Assembly (NCBI RefSeq): GCF_016307205.1
Contig: NZ_JAEIJD010000001.1
Coordinates: forward strand, 186,001-250,000
Length of the DNA: 64,000 nucleotides
Direction: 5' to 3'
DNA from: Pontibaca salina
GTDB taxonomy: Bacteria > Pseudomonadota > Alphaproteobacteria > Rhodobacterales > Rhodobacteraceae
Numbering within the stretch: position 1 is the first letter of the stretch; each line of letters starts with the position of its first letter. Under the pieces are notes generated by a model that did not search any database, was not told where the DNA came from, and saw nothing but the letters and a program-made list of their open reading frames with translations. This document shows positions 34,382 through 43,290 of the stretch, piece by piece. A program made the translations under genes and the position numbers.

Positions 34382-35698
34382 CTATTGGATCGCGTCTGAA
34401 TCCAACCCGTCAGGCCGCCCCACCACCACAAAATGCAATTGCTCGGGGCGCAGAAGTTCGCTTGCGACGCGGTTGATTTCGTCCAGAGTCACCGCATTCA
34501 CCATATCATTGCGCGTGGCGATATAATCGATGGGAAGTCCTTGCATCTGCATGCCAACCATGATGCCCGCGATCCGGGCATTCCCATCGAAGCGCAGTGG
34601 ATATGCACCAGTCAGATAGGTCTTGGCCTTGTCCAGCTCGTCCTGTGTTACACCATTTTCCGCCAAATCCGCCCATTCCGCACGGATCACCTCCACTGTT
34701 TCGGCCATGCGGTTGTTGGCCGACGCGACACCGCCCATGTAAAGTGCCGCAAGATCCCGCGGGGCGAGATAGGTATAGACACCATAGGTCAGGCCACGCT
34801 TTTCGCGTACCTCCTGCATCAGGCGGCTTTCGAACGACCCGCCGCCAAGGATTTGGTTCAAGATATAGGCCGCAAAGAAGTCGGGATCGTCGCGATCGAT
34901 GCCCTGCTGGCCGAACACGGCGACCGATTGCGGTGTATCGAAATCGATCACGGTGGTGCCACCGGTGATGTCAACCTTGGCCAGCGGCGGTATCGGCGCA
35001 CCGGACTCGGGAAGGTCGGCTAACAAGTCGTCAACAAGCTTGCCCAGTTCTTCGGCGGTTATGTCGCCCACCGCCCCGATATAAAGACGGTCGCGCGCGA
35101 ATACCGCGCCATGCGCCGCCAACAGATCCTCGCGGCTCAGCGCGGCAACTGATTCAAGCGTCCCTTTGCCGTCCGAACCGTAGGGGTGGCCGTCAAAAGC
35201 CATCTGCGAAAACGCGTTCGAAGCGATGGCGTTGGGCCGTTTCAGATCCGAGGACAGGCCCGAGAGCACCTGCGCCCGCACCCGCTCGACCGCCTCTGGA
35301 TCAAAGCGGGGAGCATGGATGGCCTGACGCAACAGGGCAACGGCTTCATCGCGGTTTTCGGTCAGGAAACGGGCCGAGATTGAGACGTAATCCGAATTTG
35401 CGTCATAGCCGATACTGGCCGCCACCTCTTCCAGAGCACGGGCATAGCTGCGCGCATCCAGATCGCCTGCGCCTTCCTCAAGCAGCCCGGTCATCAGATA
35501 GACCGCACCACGTTTGTCCTCGGGGTCAAGCGATGTTCCGCCACGAAACCGCAGTTCCAAAGCGGTGAACGGGATTTCATGTTCCTCGACCAGCCAGGCG
35601 GTGATGCCTTCAGGCGAGGTGATTTCAGCGATGTCGACCTCGGCCCAAGCGGGCAAGGACAGCAGCGTCAGAGCGAGTGCTGCGAACAGGCGTTTCAT
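34382..35698 (-). CDS. M16 peptidase-like protein lacking the zinc motif (partner subunit)
   Basis: 438 residues with a signal peptide (MKRLFAALALTLLSLPAWA). The overall fold is that of the pitrilysin/processing-peptidase M16 family, but HXXEH is missing: the position reads AVYLMTGLLEEGAG. The substrate-binding arginine and tyrosine are kept in MQEVREKRGLTYGVYTYLAPRD. In this family such a protein pairs with a catalytic partner, here the HFLEH protein encoded just upstream and overlapping by four bases (ATGA). The pair is thus likely a two-chain periplasmic peptidase. The substrate is unknown. Confidence 0.92.
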   Translation of the reverse strand: MKRLFAALALTLLSLPAWAEVDIAEITSPEGITAWLVEEHEIPFTALELRFRGGTSLDPEDKRGAVYLMTGLLEEGAGDLDARSYARALEEVAASIGYDANSDYVSISARFLTENRDEAVALLRQAIHAPRFDPEAVERVRAQVLSGLSSDLKRPNAIASNAFSQMAFDGHPYGSDGKGTLESVAALSREDLLAAHGAVFARDRLYIGAVGDITAEELGKLVDDLLADLPESGAPIPPLAKVDITGGTTVIDFDTPQSVAVFGQQGIDRDDPDFFAAYILNQILGGGSFESRLMQEVREKRGLTYGVYTYLAPRDLAALYMGGVASANNRMAETVEVIRAEWADLAENGVTQDELDKAKTYLTGAYPLRFDGNARIAGIMVGMQMQGLPIDYIATRNDMVNAVTLDEINRVASELLRPEQLHFVVVGRPDGLDSDAIQ

Positions 35699-37041
35699 TG
35701 GCTTACCTCTTGTTCCCGCACCAGCCAACCGGTCACCGAGGCCTCGGGACGCAGCACCGCGCGCGCAGCGGCAATGATGTCTTCGCCGGTGATCGACTGG
35801 ATCACGTCGGGCCAGCCCTGAATGTCGTCAATGGTCAATCCGATGGCCAGCGCGCTGCCATAGCGGTTGGCCAGCCCATTCACATTATCCCGCGCATAGA
35901 TCTGTGCTGCGCGCAATTGCAGCTTGATCCGGTCAAGTTGTTCGGGATCGACACCGGTTTCAATGAAGTCCGCCAGCACCGTGTCCAGCGCCGTCTCAAC
36001 CTGTTCTAGACTGATGCCTTCCGCCGGGATCACCGCAAGGTCGAATGTGGTTTGGTCCAGTCTCGTCCCGCTATAGAATGCGCCGGTATAAATCGCCACC
36101 GGTTCATCGAATTGCAGCTTTTCGGCCAACACCGATGTGGTCCCACCGCCCAATACCTCGGCCAGCAAAGTCAGCGCTGCGGCTTTTTCCTGTGCCCCCC
36201 TCTTGCGCGCGGGTGCAAGGTAAGAGCGGCTGACATAGGGTTGCGCCACCCGTGCATCACTGAATTTCAGGCGACGTGCAGCCCGTTGCGGCGGCTCCTG
36301 CGCACGCACGCGCGGCGGCAGATCGAGGTTGGCCGCGATCACACCATAGGTCTTTTGCGCCATTTCCCGAACCGCATCCGGATAAACATCGCCCGCAACG
36401 ACCAAAATCGCATTATTGGGTGCGTAAAAGCTGCGATAGAAACCCAGCGCATCGTCCAGGTCCAACGCTTCCATTTCGTGCCGCCAGCCGATCACCGGGC
36501 TGCCATAGCGGCTGTTGTAATACTGCACCGCGTTCATCTGTTCGCCAAACAAGGCACGAGGATTGTTTTCGACGCGCTGGTTGCGTTCCTCAAGAATGAC
36601 GTCCCGTTCGGTCGCGACTACATCCTTGGTCAGGCGCAGATTGACCATCCGGTCGGCCTCCATCTGCATCATCAGTTCCAGACGGTCGGCGGCGACACGC
36701 TGGAAATAGGCCGTGTAATCATAGCTGGTAAAGGCATTGTCCTGCCCGCCATTGGCCGCGACGGTGGCAGAGAATTCTCCCGCTGCCATCGTGTCGGTGG
36801 CTTTGAACAGCAGATGTTCCAGAAAATGTGCGACCCCCGACGATCCGGGCGGTTCATCCGCCGATCCGGCGCGATACCAGACCATTTGCTGCACGACCGG
36901 GGCGCGATGATCCTCGATCACCACGACCTGCATACCATTGTCCAGTTCAAAACTGGTCACCGCCTCGGATCCGGCATCTGCGGCCAGCGCAATTTGCGTC
37001 AAGGTGAGCAGAGCGACGAAAGACACAAAAACGCGCAACAT
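35695..37041 (-). CDS. M16 zinc peptidase, catalytic subunit
   Basis: 448 residues with a signal peptide (MLRVFVSFVALLTLTQIALAADA). The zinc-binding inverted HXXEH motif is SSGVAHFLEHLLFK with His72, Glu75 and His76; the third ligand is expected in the downstream glutamate-rich helix VILEERNQRVENNPRALFGEQM. Later, LAEVLGGGTTSVLAEKL and the arginine-poor C-terminal half complete the pitrilysin fold. It is predicted to be periplasmic and to form the active half of a heterodimer with the next gene. The order DUF3035-M16-M16 downstream of lspA is typical of Rhodobacteraceae. Confidence 0.93.
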   Translation of the reverse strand: MLRVFVSFVALLTLTQIALAADAGSEAVTSFELDNGMQVVVIEDHRAPVVQQMVWYRAGSADEPPGSSGVAHFLEHLLFKATDTMAAGEFSATVAANGGQDNAFTSYDYTAYFQRVAADRLELMMQMEADRMVNLRLTKDVVATERDVILEERNQRVENNPRALFGEQMNAVQYYNSRYGSPVIGWRHEMEALDLDDALGFYRSFYAPNNAILVVAGDVYPDAVREMAQKTYGVIAANLDLPPRVRAQEPPQRAARRLKFSDARVAQPYVSRSYLAPARKRGAQEKAAALTLLAEVLGGGTTSVLAEKLQFDEPVAIYTGAFYSGTRLDQTTFDLAVIPAEGISLEQVETALDTVLADFIETGVDPEQLDRIKLQLRAAQIYARDNVNGLANRYGSALAIGLTIDDIQGWPDVIQSITGEDIIAAARAVLRPEASVTGWLVREQEVSQ

Positions 37042-37136
37042 CGGACATCCTCTCTTGGCAGGCGGAGCCAGTGACCCTGCAACGCGGATTGCGCGGGTTC
37101 AAGTACGGCTGTCGCAAACGTGAATGCTGGGCCCTG

Positions 37137-37658
37137 CTATTGAGCAGTCTCGGGCGGAGCCGAGGGGGTGGCCAATCCTTGGCCACGCGCCTGACGGGTT
37201 ACGCTGAACGGATCAAGCGCCTGTTTTCGATAGGCTTGTTCATAGCGGTCAACCGGAAACAGGCGGAAACTCGACATCCGGGCCTGACGCTGACGAAACG
37301 CGGCATCCTCGGCGGCCAGCACCGCGCGGGTGTTCTCCGGCACCCCGTAACGCCCGGCCTGCGCCACTAGCGCCGCATCCGAGGCCGGAACAGCCCCCGT
37401 AGGATTCAACGCAGCGGCGCTGCCACCCAGCGACGCCACCGCCTCGCCCGGCGGATTGGTATCGACCAGATTACCCTGCCCCGGCGCAGGGGGCGGCAGG
37501 GCTGAGATGTTACTTGGCATGCTCAGCGGTTTGACCGGCAGGACCATGAATTCCTCGGGCCCGTCAGAGGGGCTTTGCAAACTGCGCAACCCTCGGTCGG
37601 CACAGCCCGCCAGAACCAAAGTTGTCGTCAAAATGGTTGCACCCAGTGCCATCCGCAT
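37137..37658 (-). CDS. DUF3035 lipoprotein
   Basis: 173 residues from the ATG with an AGGAGA ribosome binding site; the longer start (37712) is not supported. A lipobox, LVLAGC, ends the signal peptide at Cys19, so the protein is a lipoprotein matured by the LspA encoded directly upstream. The rest is proline- and alanine-rich with EEFMVLPVKPLSMPSN, the DUF3035 hallmark, and RLFPVDRYEQAYRKQALDP near the end. Function unknown. It is followed by the two M16 peptidases, and might be part of an envelope protein-quality system with them. Confidence 0.88.
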   Translation of the reverse strand: MRMALGATILTTTLVLAGCADRGLRSLQSPSDGPEEFMVLPVKPLSMPSNISALPPPAPGQGNLVDTNPPGEAVASLGGSAAALNPTGAVPASDAALVAQAGRYGVPENTRAVLAAEDAAFRQRQARMSSFRLFPVDRYEQAYRKQALDPFSVTRQARGQGLATPSAPPETAQ

Positions 37659-37708
37659 GGCCACTCTCCTGCCTGTTTGGTTGCTTCTAACCCATTCCGT
37701 CAGCGACG

Positions 37709-38188
37709 TCACGGGGCGTTTTTGCGTCGCGTCCCGGTATCGAACACCAACAACCCAAGGGCCCCGGCAAAGATGAAGACATCCGCCAGATTGAACACAA
37801 ACGGATTATTGATCCCGCAACAGGACATGTTGAGAAAATCCAGAACATAGCCATAGACCAGCCGGTCCAGCACGTTGCCCAGCGCCCCGCCCACCAGCAG
37901 GCCACCACAGATCAGCATGATTGGCCGCCGGTGCCAGCGCCGCACCCACCAGATCACCGCCACCGAGATCGCCAGCGAAAACACGATCAGCAGCCAACGC
38001 GACAGGTCGGAATCGCTGTCGAGCAGCCCGAAATTGATGCCCCGGTTCTCGCCATAGCGAAAGTTCAGCAGCGGCGGCAGCACGTCGATCGCCCGGACCC
38101 GCGCCAGATCCATCCAGTGCACGACCATCCACTTACTAAGCTGGTCGATCAAGAACGCGGCAAACCCTGACGCGAAAAAGAGCATCAT
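37709..38188 (-). CDS. lspA: Lipoprotein signal peptidase LspA
   Basis: 159 residues with four membrane helices. LspA cuts the signal peptide of diacylated prolipoproteins at the conserved cysteine. The two catalytic aspartates are in GNVLDRLVYG and FNLADVFIFAG, and ENRGINFGLL is the conserved extracellular segment between helices. It acts in the inner membrane. It is followed 50 bases downstream by a lipoprotein gene (DUF3035) and preceded by purH with a 9-base gap, so it is probably read from the purH transcript. Confidence 0.96.
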   Translation of the reverse strand: MMLFFASGFAAFLIDQLSKWMVVHWMDLARVRAIDVLPPLLNFRYGENRGINFGLLDSDSDLSRWLLIVFSLAISVAVIWWVRRWHRRPIMLICGGLLVGGALGNVLDRLVYGYVLDFLNMSCCGINNPFVFNLADVFIFAGALGLLVFDTGTRRKNAP

Positions 38189-38197
38189 TCCGGTCCC

Positions 38198-39787
38198 CTA
38201 GTGCCGGAAATGGCGCATGCCGGTAAACACCATCGCCAGCCCCGCCGCGTCCGCCGCCGCGATCACCTCGTCGTCACGCATTGATCCGCCGGGCTGGATG
38301 ACCGCGCGTGCGCCCGCTTCGGCCGCCGTGATCAACCCGTCAGCAAAGGGAAAGAACGCATCCGAAGCCACTACCGCCCCTTGCGTGAGCGGCGCGTCCA
38401 GCCCCAATGTTTCGGCCATATCGGCGGCCTTGCGCGCCGCGATCCGGGTGCTGTCCACGCGGCTCATCTGCCCGGCCCCGACGCCAACGGTCGCGCCGCC
38501 ATTGACATAGACGATGGCATTCGACTTCACATGTTTGGCGATCTTCCACGCAAACAGCAAATCAGCCAGTTCGTCCGGCTCGGGCGCACGTTTGGTCACC
38601 ACTTTCAGATCCCCCGGCCCCACATGGCCGGTATCCTTGTCCTGCACCAGAAAGCCGCCCGACACCTGCCGCCATGTCAGCGCGCCGGCACGGGGATCGG
38701 CCAGACCGGCGGTGGTCAGAAGGCGCAGGTTTTTCTTTTCGCCAAAGATGCGCAACGCATCAGCGTCAGCGCCGGGCGCAATCACGACTTCGGTAAAGAT
38801 ACCAGCGATTTCCTCGGCGGTTTCGCCATCCAGCGGCTGGTTCAGCGCAATGATCCCGCCAAAGGCGCTGGTGCGATCGCAGTCAAAAGCCCGCTGATAA
38901 GCCTGTTTCAGCGTGTCGCCTCGCGCCACTCCGCACGGATTGGCATGTTTGATGATCGCGCAGGCCGGGCCGTCGTCAGGCGCGAATTCGCTGACCAGCT
39001 CAAATGCCGCGTCGGTGTCGTTGATGTTATTATAGGACAGCTCCTTGCCCTGATGCTGGGTTGCCGTCGCAACGCCGGGGCGGTTACTGCCGTCGGTATA
39101 AAACGCGGCGCGCTGGTGCGGGTTCTCGCCATAGCGCAGCTTCTGCGCCAGCGTCCCGGCTACGGCGCGGCGACGAGGGGTGTCCGCGCCGATTGCCTGA
39201 GCCATCCAAGTGCTGACCGCCGCGTCATAGGCAGCGGTGCGGGCATAAGCGATTTGCGCCAGCTTGCGGCGGTACACCAGCGAGGTCGCGCCGTCATGCT
39301 GATCCATATCGGCCAGAAGCGCATCGTAATCCGCGACATCCACAACCACCGTGACGAAAGCGTGGTTTTTAGCTGCCGCGCGGATCATCGCGGGGCCGCC
39401 GATGTCAATATTTTCGATACAGGTGTCGTAATCCGCGCCCTTGGCCACGGTATCTTCGAACGGGTAGAGATTGACCACCAATAGGTCGATTGCGCCAATC
39501 CCGTGTTCGTCCATCGCGGTGCGGTGGGCGGCATCATCGCGCAGCGCCAGCAACCCGCCATGCACCGCCGGGTGCAGGGTCTTGACCCGCCCGTCCATCA
39601 TTTCGGGAAAGCCTGTCACCTCAGCGACGTCGCGCACGGCCAGCCCGGCATCACGCAGCGCCGTGGCAGTGCCGCCGGTCGAAAGCAGTTCGACCCCGCG
39701 CTTTGCCAACGCCCGGCCGAGATCGATCAGCCCGGTCTTGTCGGAAACGGAAAGCAGCGCGCGGCGGATTGGGTTCTGGTCGGTCAT
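38198..39787 (-). CDS. purH: Bifunctional AICAR formyltransferase / IMP cyclohydrolase
   Basis: 529 residues, the standard length, from the ATG of [17 protein letters not shown] with a GGGGA site. The N-terminal MGS-like domain (about 1-190; [33 protein letters not shown]) is IMP cyclohydrolase; the rest is AICAR transformylase, with [11 protein letters not shown] carrying the catalytic lysine-histidine and [21 protein letters not shown]. The enzyme performs the last two steps of purine biosynthesis. The frame extends upstream to 39916 without homology. A heparinase-like gene lies 149 bases upstream on the same strand. Confidence 0.98.
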   Translation of the reverse strand: MTDQNPIRRALLSVSDKTGLIDLGRALAKRGVELLSTGGTATALRDAGLAVRDVAEVTGFPEMMDGRVKTLHPAVHGGLLALRDDAAHRTAMDEHGIGAIDLLVVNLYPFEDTVAKGADYDTCIENIDIGGPAMIRAAAKNHAFVTVVVDVADYDALLADMDQHDGATSLVYRRKLAQIAYARTAAYDAAVSTWMAQAIGADTPRRRAVAGTLAQKLRYGENPHQRAAFYTDGSNRPGVATATQHQGKELSYNNINDTDAAFELVSEFAPDDGPACAIIKHANPCGVARGDTLKQAYQRAFDCDRTSAFGGIIALNQPLDGETAEEIAGIFTEVVIAPGADADALRIFGEKKNLRLLTTAGLADPRAGALTWRQVSGGFLVQDKDTGHVGPGDLKVVTKRAPEPDELADLLFAWKIAKHVKSNAIVYVNGGATVGVGAGQMSRVDSTRIAARKAADMAETLGLDAPLTQGAVVASDAFFPFADGLITAAEAGARAVIQPGGSMRDDEVIAAADAAGLAMVFTGMRHFRH

Positions 39788-39936
39788 TGTGGTCCCCGGA
39801 TAGGTGTCTGTCAGGATCGAAGCGGGCAATGGACCGGCCTCGTTCGAAATGCATAGGCGATTACGCCGTTGGATAGAAGCACCGGATCGGCACCGCAATG
39901 CGGTTTTCACGCGCATGGCCGGTTTGTGCGTTTAGT

Positions 39937-41673
39937 TCAATCGTCATCCAGCCCATCGTCGCGGTGCAAATCGCGCAGGGCTGTCGGGCTGTCATGCGCC
40001 TTGGACAGCGCCCAGCGCACGCGCGTGGCGTGATCGCGTGCCCGCCCCGTCAGAACGATTTGCCGCGTTGGGCGCGGGTTTAGCCGATCACTCTGCATAT
40101 ACATGCTGGGCTCTAACGATAGCGCGGCATTTTTGTCATGGCGAAATTCCCATTCTTCACCGCTGTTCAGTGTCATCAACACGGTCGCCCCTTCCGCATC
40201 CAGAGCGGCGTCTACATCCGGGTGCAGATGTAGGCGGATCGCGAATTCCACCCCCGACAGTCCGACCCGATCGATCACGCGATCAAACCGCCGCCTGTCT
40301 GTCTGCTCGACCGCCAGCAGCATGTCTTCCCCCGTGAGCATCCGTCCCTCAAAATCCAGTGTCAGACTGCGCACATGGGTCAGGCCGAATTCGCGGAGAT
40401 AACCGTCATGCCCGGCCTGAAAGCATGTGCCTCGGGGCGTGACCGTGCATTCGACGGGAACATTGACCGGCGGCTGGATCAATGGCTCGCGCCCCTTGAC
40501 CGGCTTCGCAAGCCGAGCGCTAGAGTAGCGCCCGAGGCTAAGTGTCGAGTGCGACGGGGTCGCCCGCCCGGCCCGCAGCCATTCCGGCCCGAACGATGCC
40601 CCGGATCCGCAATTGACGATCAAAGGACGCCGTCCCGAGGTCAGTTCAAACGCCAGCGTCGAAGCGTGGGCGTCATATCCCATCGCGCCGGAAGGCGGCG
40701 GGCTGGCATCGATGATAACACTGGTGCGCCGCGCAGACAGGCGGGCATAGCCCATGGCCAGATCTTGGCTATGGCGCGGGCGCGTATGACTGGCGACCAG
40801 CGCCTGATCCAGCCGCCCCTCGCTGCCCTGCCCGCCGCCATGAAAACGCGCCAGCCCGCCATCGGCGTGGCGCAACCCGCGCAGGGTTGGCGCAATGCGC
40901 TCGATTGCGGCGGAATGGGCCTGCGAGATACCGCGCCCGGCGTCATGCAGCGCCCTTCCCGCCAATGTCAGCATTGTGAACACCTCAAGCAGCGCCTCGG
41001 GGTTGCGCGTGGGCAGCCCGCCCTGCGCATCGATCACCGTTTCACATTCACGGATCAAGCCGCGCACCGCCGGATCAGCCAGATCCTCTTTTCCCTTGAG
41101 CAGCAAACCGGCATGCAGCAACCCGGTCAGTGCCTCAATCCGGGGCAATCCCGGCGCAGCCCCTTGCCAGCGTTTGGACAGAAACCATGCCTGATGCGTC
41201 AACGCGCAAAAGAATCTATCCTGCTCCACCCGTGCCTGTTTTCCGAGCAGGAAACCCGCGTGATTGATCCAGCGCAGAACCCTCCGTCCGGTCAGTTCCG
41301 GCACCCATCCCGGCCCCTGCCCCGCACCGTAGCGATCGATCCACCCCCACAACCAGCGCTGTGCCTTTTCGCGCGCCTTCCGGTCGCCCACCGCCGCAAG
41401 ATCATCAAGCCAGACAAACCCTTGCCGTTCAGCTTCAAAGGCGGGCGCGGGCGGTTTCACCTCCCACAACCCGGTATCCTGCGACTCAACCAGATATCCG
41501 GCCAATAGCAACTTGCCCGCCACCACTTGCTGCCCGCGCGCGGAACTGCCGATAATGCGTGGCTCAGGGTGCGAAACGAACCCGTCTGCGCCCGCCTGCC
41601 GCCGCGCAAGCCGCGCATAGGCCCGGTTCAAGAACCGGGCGCCACAGCCTGGGAAAGAGACGGAATTGGACAT
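39937..41673 (-). CDS. Heparinase II/III family protein
   Basis: 578 residues. The N-terminal half is an alpha-helical toroid region (LWGWIDRYGAGQGPGWVPELTGRRVLRWINHAGFLL, LPRIEALTGLLHAGLL, LTLAGRALHDAGRGI) and the C-terminal half is the beta-sandwich with GYDAHASTLAFELTSGRRPLIVNCGSGASFGPEWLRAGRATPSHSTLSL, the family motif for polyuronate lyases. Homologues sit in this exact place, between rsmB and purH, in many Rhodobacteraceae, so it is part of a core locus rather than of a polysaccharide degradation island. No signal peptide is obvious. The substrate is unknown; cell-wall or own-capsule turnover is a guess. Confidence 0.87.
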   Translation of the reverse strand: MSNSVSFPGCGARFLNRAYARLARRQAGADGFVSHPEPRIIGSSARGQQVVAGKLLLAGYLVESQDTGLWEVKPPAPAFEAERQGFVWLDDLAAVGDRKAREKAQRWLWGWIDRYGAGQGPGWVPELTGRRVLRWINHAGFLLGKQARVEQDRFFCALTHQAWFLSKRWQGAAPGLPRIEALTGLLHAGLLLKGKEDLADPAVRGLIRECETVIDAQGGLPTRNPEALLEVFTMLTLAGRALHDAGRGISQAHSAAIERIAPTLRGLRHADGGLARFHGGGQGSEGRLDQALVASHTRPRHSQDLAMGYARLSARRTSVIIDASPPPSGAMGYDAHASTLAFELTSGRRPLIVNCGSGASFGPEWLRAGRATPSHSTLSLGRYSSARLAKPVKGREPLIQPPVNVPVECTVTPRGTCFQAGHDGYLREFGLTHVRSLTLDFEGRMLTGEDMLLAVEQTDRRRFDRVIDRVGLSGVEFAIRLHLHPDVDAALDAEGATVLMTLNSGEEWEFRHDKNAALSLEPSMYMQSDRLNPRPTRQIVLTGRARDHATRVRWALSKAHDSPTALRDLHRDDGLDDD

Positions 41674-41757
41674 TGCTCAAGGGCCTCGCACGCTCTCAAG
41701 GCGTTTGCCCGCACCATAGACGGCACGGCCAGCCAAGTCACCGCCGAAACCGGATCG

Positions 41758-43023
41758 TCAAACCGCTTTGCGCAGGCAGGCGATATAAAATCCGTCCATT
41801 CCGCCCAGATCGAGCCAATAATCCGGTCGCAAGCGCAACCCGCCCTCAGATGTGATCCACTCGGGATCGACCCCCGGCAGCGCCAATGCGTCACGGTCCA
41901 CCGATAGACCGGGAAGCGTGGCAAGCGCATGGTCCACTTGCGCTTCGCCCTCGTCCGGCAACAGCGAACAGGTGCAGAAAACCAGACGGCCACCGGGTTT
42001 CAGCAGGGTCCAGGCATGGGCCAGCATCTGCGTCTGCAAGTCGATCAACGCGCCGAATTCCGAGCCGTCTTTGGCAAAGGGCAGATCGGGATGGCGGCGC
42101 ATTGTGCCGGTGGCCGAACAGGGGGCGTCCAGCAGGATCGCGTCATATTCGCCGGTCTGCTCCAAAGCATCGCCAATGCGGATTTCGGCGCTCAGACCGG
42201 TACGGCCTAAATTGTCACGCAAGCGCTGCGTCCGCGCCTCGGAAATATCCACCGCCACCACATCCGCGCCCGTGGCGGCGAGTTGCAGCGTCTTGCCCCC
42301 CGGCGCGGCGCAAAGGTCCAGCACGGTTTCACCTTGCTGCGCATTCAAGACCCGAGCGGGCAAGGCAGCGGCGGCATCCTGCACCCACCAGTCGCCCAAG
42401 CGATAACCCGGCAATGCCGTGATCTGCCCCGGAGCATCCAATCGCAGCGATCCGGTCGGCAGTTCCAACGCGCTTAGTGCAGCGCCGGAAACGCCCGGTT
42501 TCATGATGATATCCAGCGGTGCGCCAGCAAGATGGGCGCGTTCCATCGCCGCCACGGCGTCGCCTCCCCATGCCGCCACTAACGGATTGCGCAACCATTT
42601 AGGCAGCCGGGGCGCGCGCAGCAGAGTCCAGCCCTCGGGCCCCTCAACCGCAATCTTGCGCAGCACCGCGTTGACCAGCCCCTTCAACTTGGCATGGCGC
42701 TTATGCGTGCCGACGATCTCGACCATGGCGTTGACGACACCATGCGCAGCCTCGCCCTGACACAGTTCGACCGTGCCCAGACGCAAGGCATTGCGCACGC
42801 TTAGCGGCGGGTTCTTGCGCAGATGCTTTTGCAACAGCCGGTCGGCGCGCTCCAGCCCGCGCAGGGTTTGCGTCGCCAGCCGTTGGGCGCGGGCGCGGTC
42901 CTCGGGGGACAGATGATCAAGCGCACCGGCCGAGAGGATCTCCGCAATCAGACGCCCCTCTCCCAAGACCTGATCCAGCATGTGGATCGCACTACGCCGC
43001 GCTGCTGTACCGCTGTCTGCCAT
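41758..43023 (-). CDS. rsmB: 16S rRNA cytosine-C5 methyltransferase RsmB-like
   Basis: 421 residues in two domains. The N-terminal 130 residues are NusB-like RNA-binding (MADSGTAARRSAIHMLDQVLGEGR, NPPLSVRNALRLGTVELC). The C-terminal domain is an S-adenosylmethionine-dependent methyltransferase with DLCAAPGGKTLQLAATGADVVAVDIS, the motif IV cysteine in LLDAPCSATGTMRRHPD and the catalytic motif VI cysteine in FCTCSLLPDEGE. These match enzymes that methylate C967 of 16S rRNA. It leads the minus-strand run to the M16 genes and is divergent from the small SDHAF4-like gene at 43102. Confidence 0.92.
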   Translation of the reverse strand: MADSGTAARRSAIHMLDQVLGEGRLIAEILSAGALDHLSPEDRARAQRLATQTLRGLERADRLLQKHLRKNPPLSVRNALRLGTVELCQGEAAHGVVNAMVEIVGTHKRHAKLKGLVNAVLRKIAVEGPEGWTLLRAPRLPKWLRNPLVAAWGGDAVAAMERAHLAGAPLDIIMKPGVSGAALSALELPTGSLRLDAPGQITALPGYRLGDWWVQDAAAALPARVLNAQQGETVLDLCAAPGGKTLQLAATGADVVAVDISEARTQRLRDNLGRTGLSAEIRIGDALEQTGEYDAILLDAPCSATGTMRRHPDLPFAKDGSEFGALIDLQTQMLAHAWTLLKPGGRLVFCTCSLLPDEGEAQVDHALATLPGLSVDRDALALPGVDPEWITSEGGLRLRPDYWLDLGGMDGFYIACLRKAV

Positions 43024-43101
43024 GTCCGATCCTCCGTTGCGTTCGCCTTGCCCTTACTGACCGGGCGCATATATCATGAGGGCGCTACAAAGGAACCCGT
43101 C

Positions 43102-43284
43102 ATGAGCGACAGCACAGAGAACACGCTGCCCCCCGCCGCCCAGCGCGCATTGGCCGAGGCCGCAGCCCGCCGCAAGGAAGCAGATGCCGCGCCCAAACCA
43201 CCCGTTGAACTGGGCGGGCGCGATGGATTGGACCCGGTGCGTTATGGCGATTGGGAAAAGAAGGGTCTGGCGATCGATTTCTGA
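43102..43284 (+). CDS. DUF1674 / succinate dehydrogenase assembly factor 4-like protein
   Basis: 60 residues from an ATG with AAAGGA upstream. The C-terminal block GGRDGLDPVRYGDWEKKGLAIDF is the hallmark of DUF1674, the bacterial relative of mitochondrial SDHAF4, which helps insert FAD-loaded SdhA into complex II. The N-terminal part is alanine- and lysine-rich and probably disordered. The reading frame is open about 280 bases upstream, inside the rsmB gene on the other strand, but only this part is family-like. It ends six bases before the convergent dctM stop. No sdh gene is in the window. Confidence 0.9.
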   Translation: MSDSTENTLPPAAQRALAEAAARRKEADAAPKPPVELGGRDGLDPVRYGDWEKKGLAIDF

Positions 43285-43290
43285 GCGCAC

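Noticed and set aside
38381-39484. 367-codon plus-strand frame opposite purH
   Set aside because: purH is unmistakable on the other strand; this translation is histidine/arginine-rich and without motifs.
39892-39904. ACCGCA-A-TGCGGT followed by TTT between purH and the heparinase-like gene
   Set aside because: The dyad leaves no room for a proper loop if folded fully and sits upstream of purH in the direction of transcription; not convincing as terminator or operator.
40375-41508. 377-codon plus-strand frame opposite the heparinase-like gene
   Set aside because: The antisense translation has no domains, while the minus-strand product shows a full family pattern.
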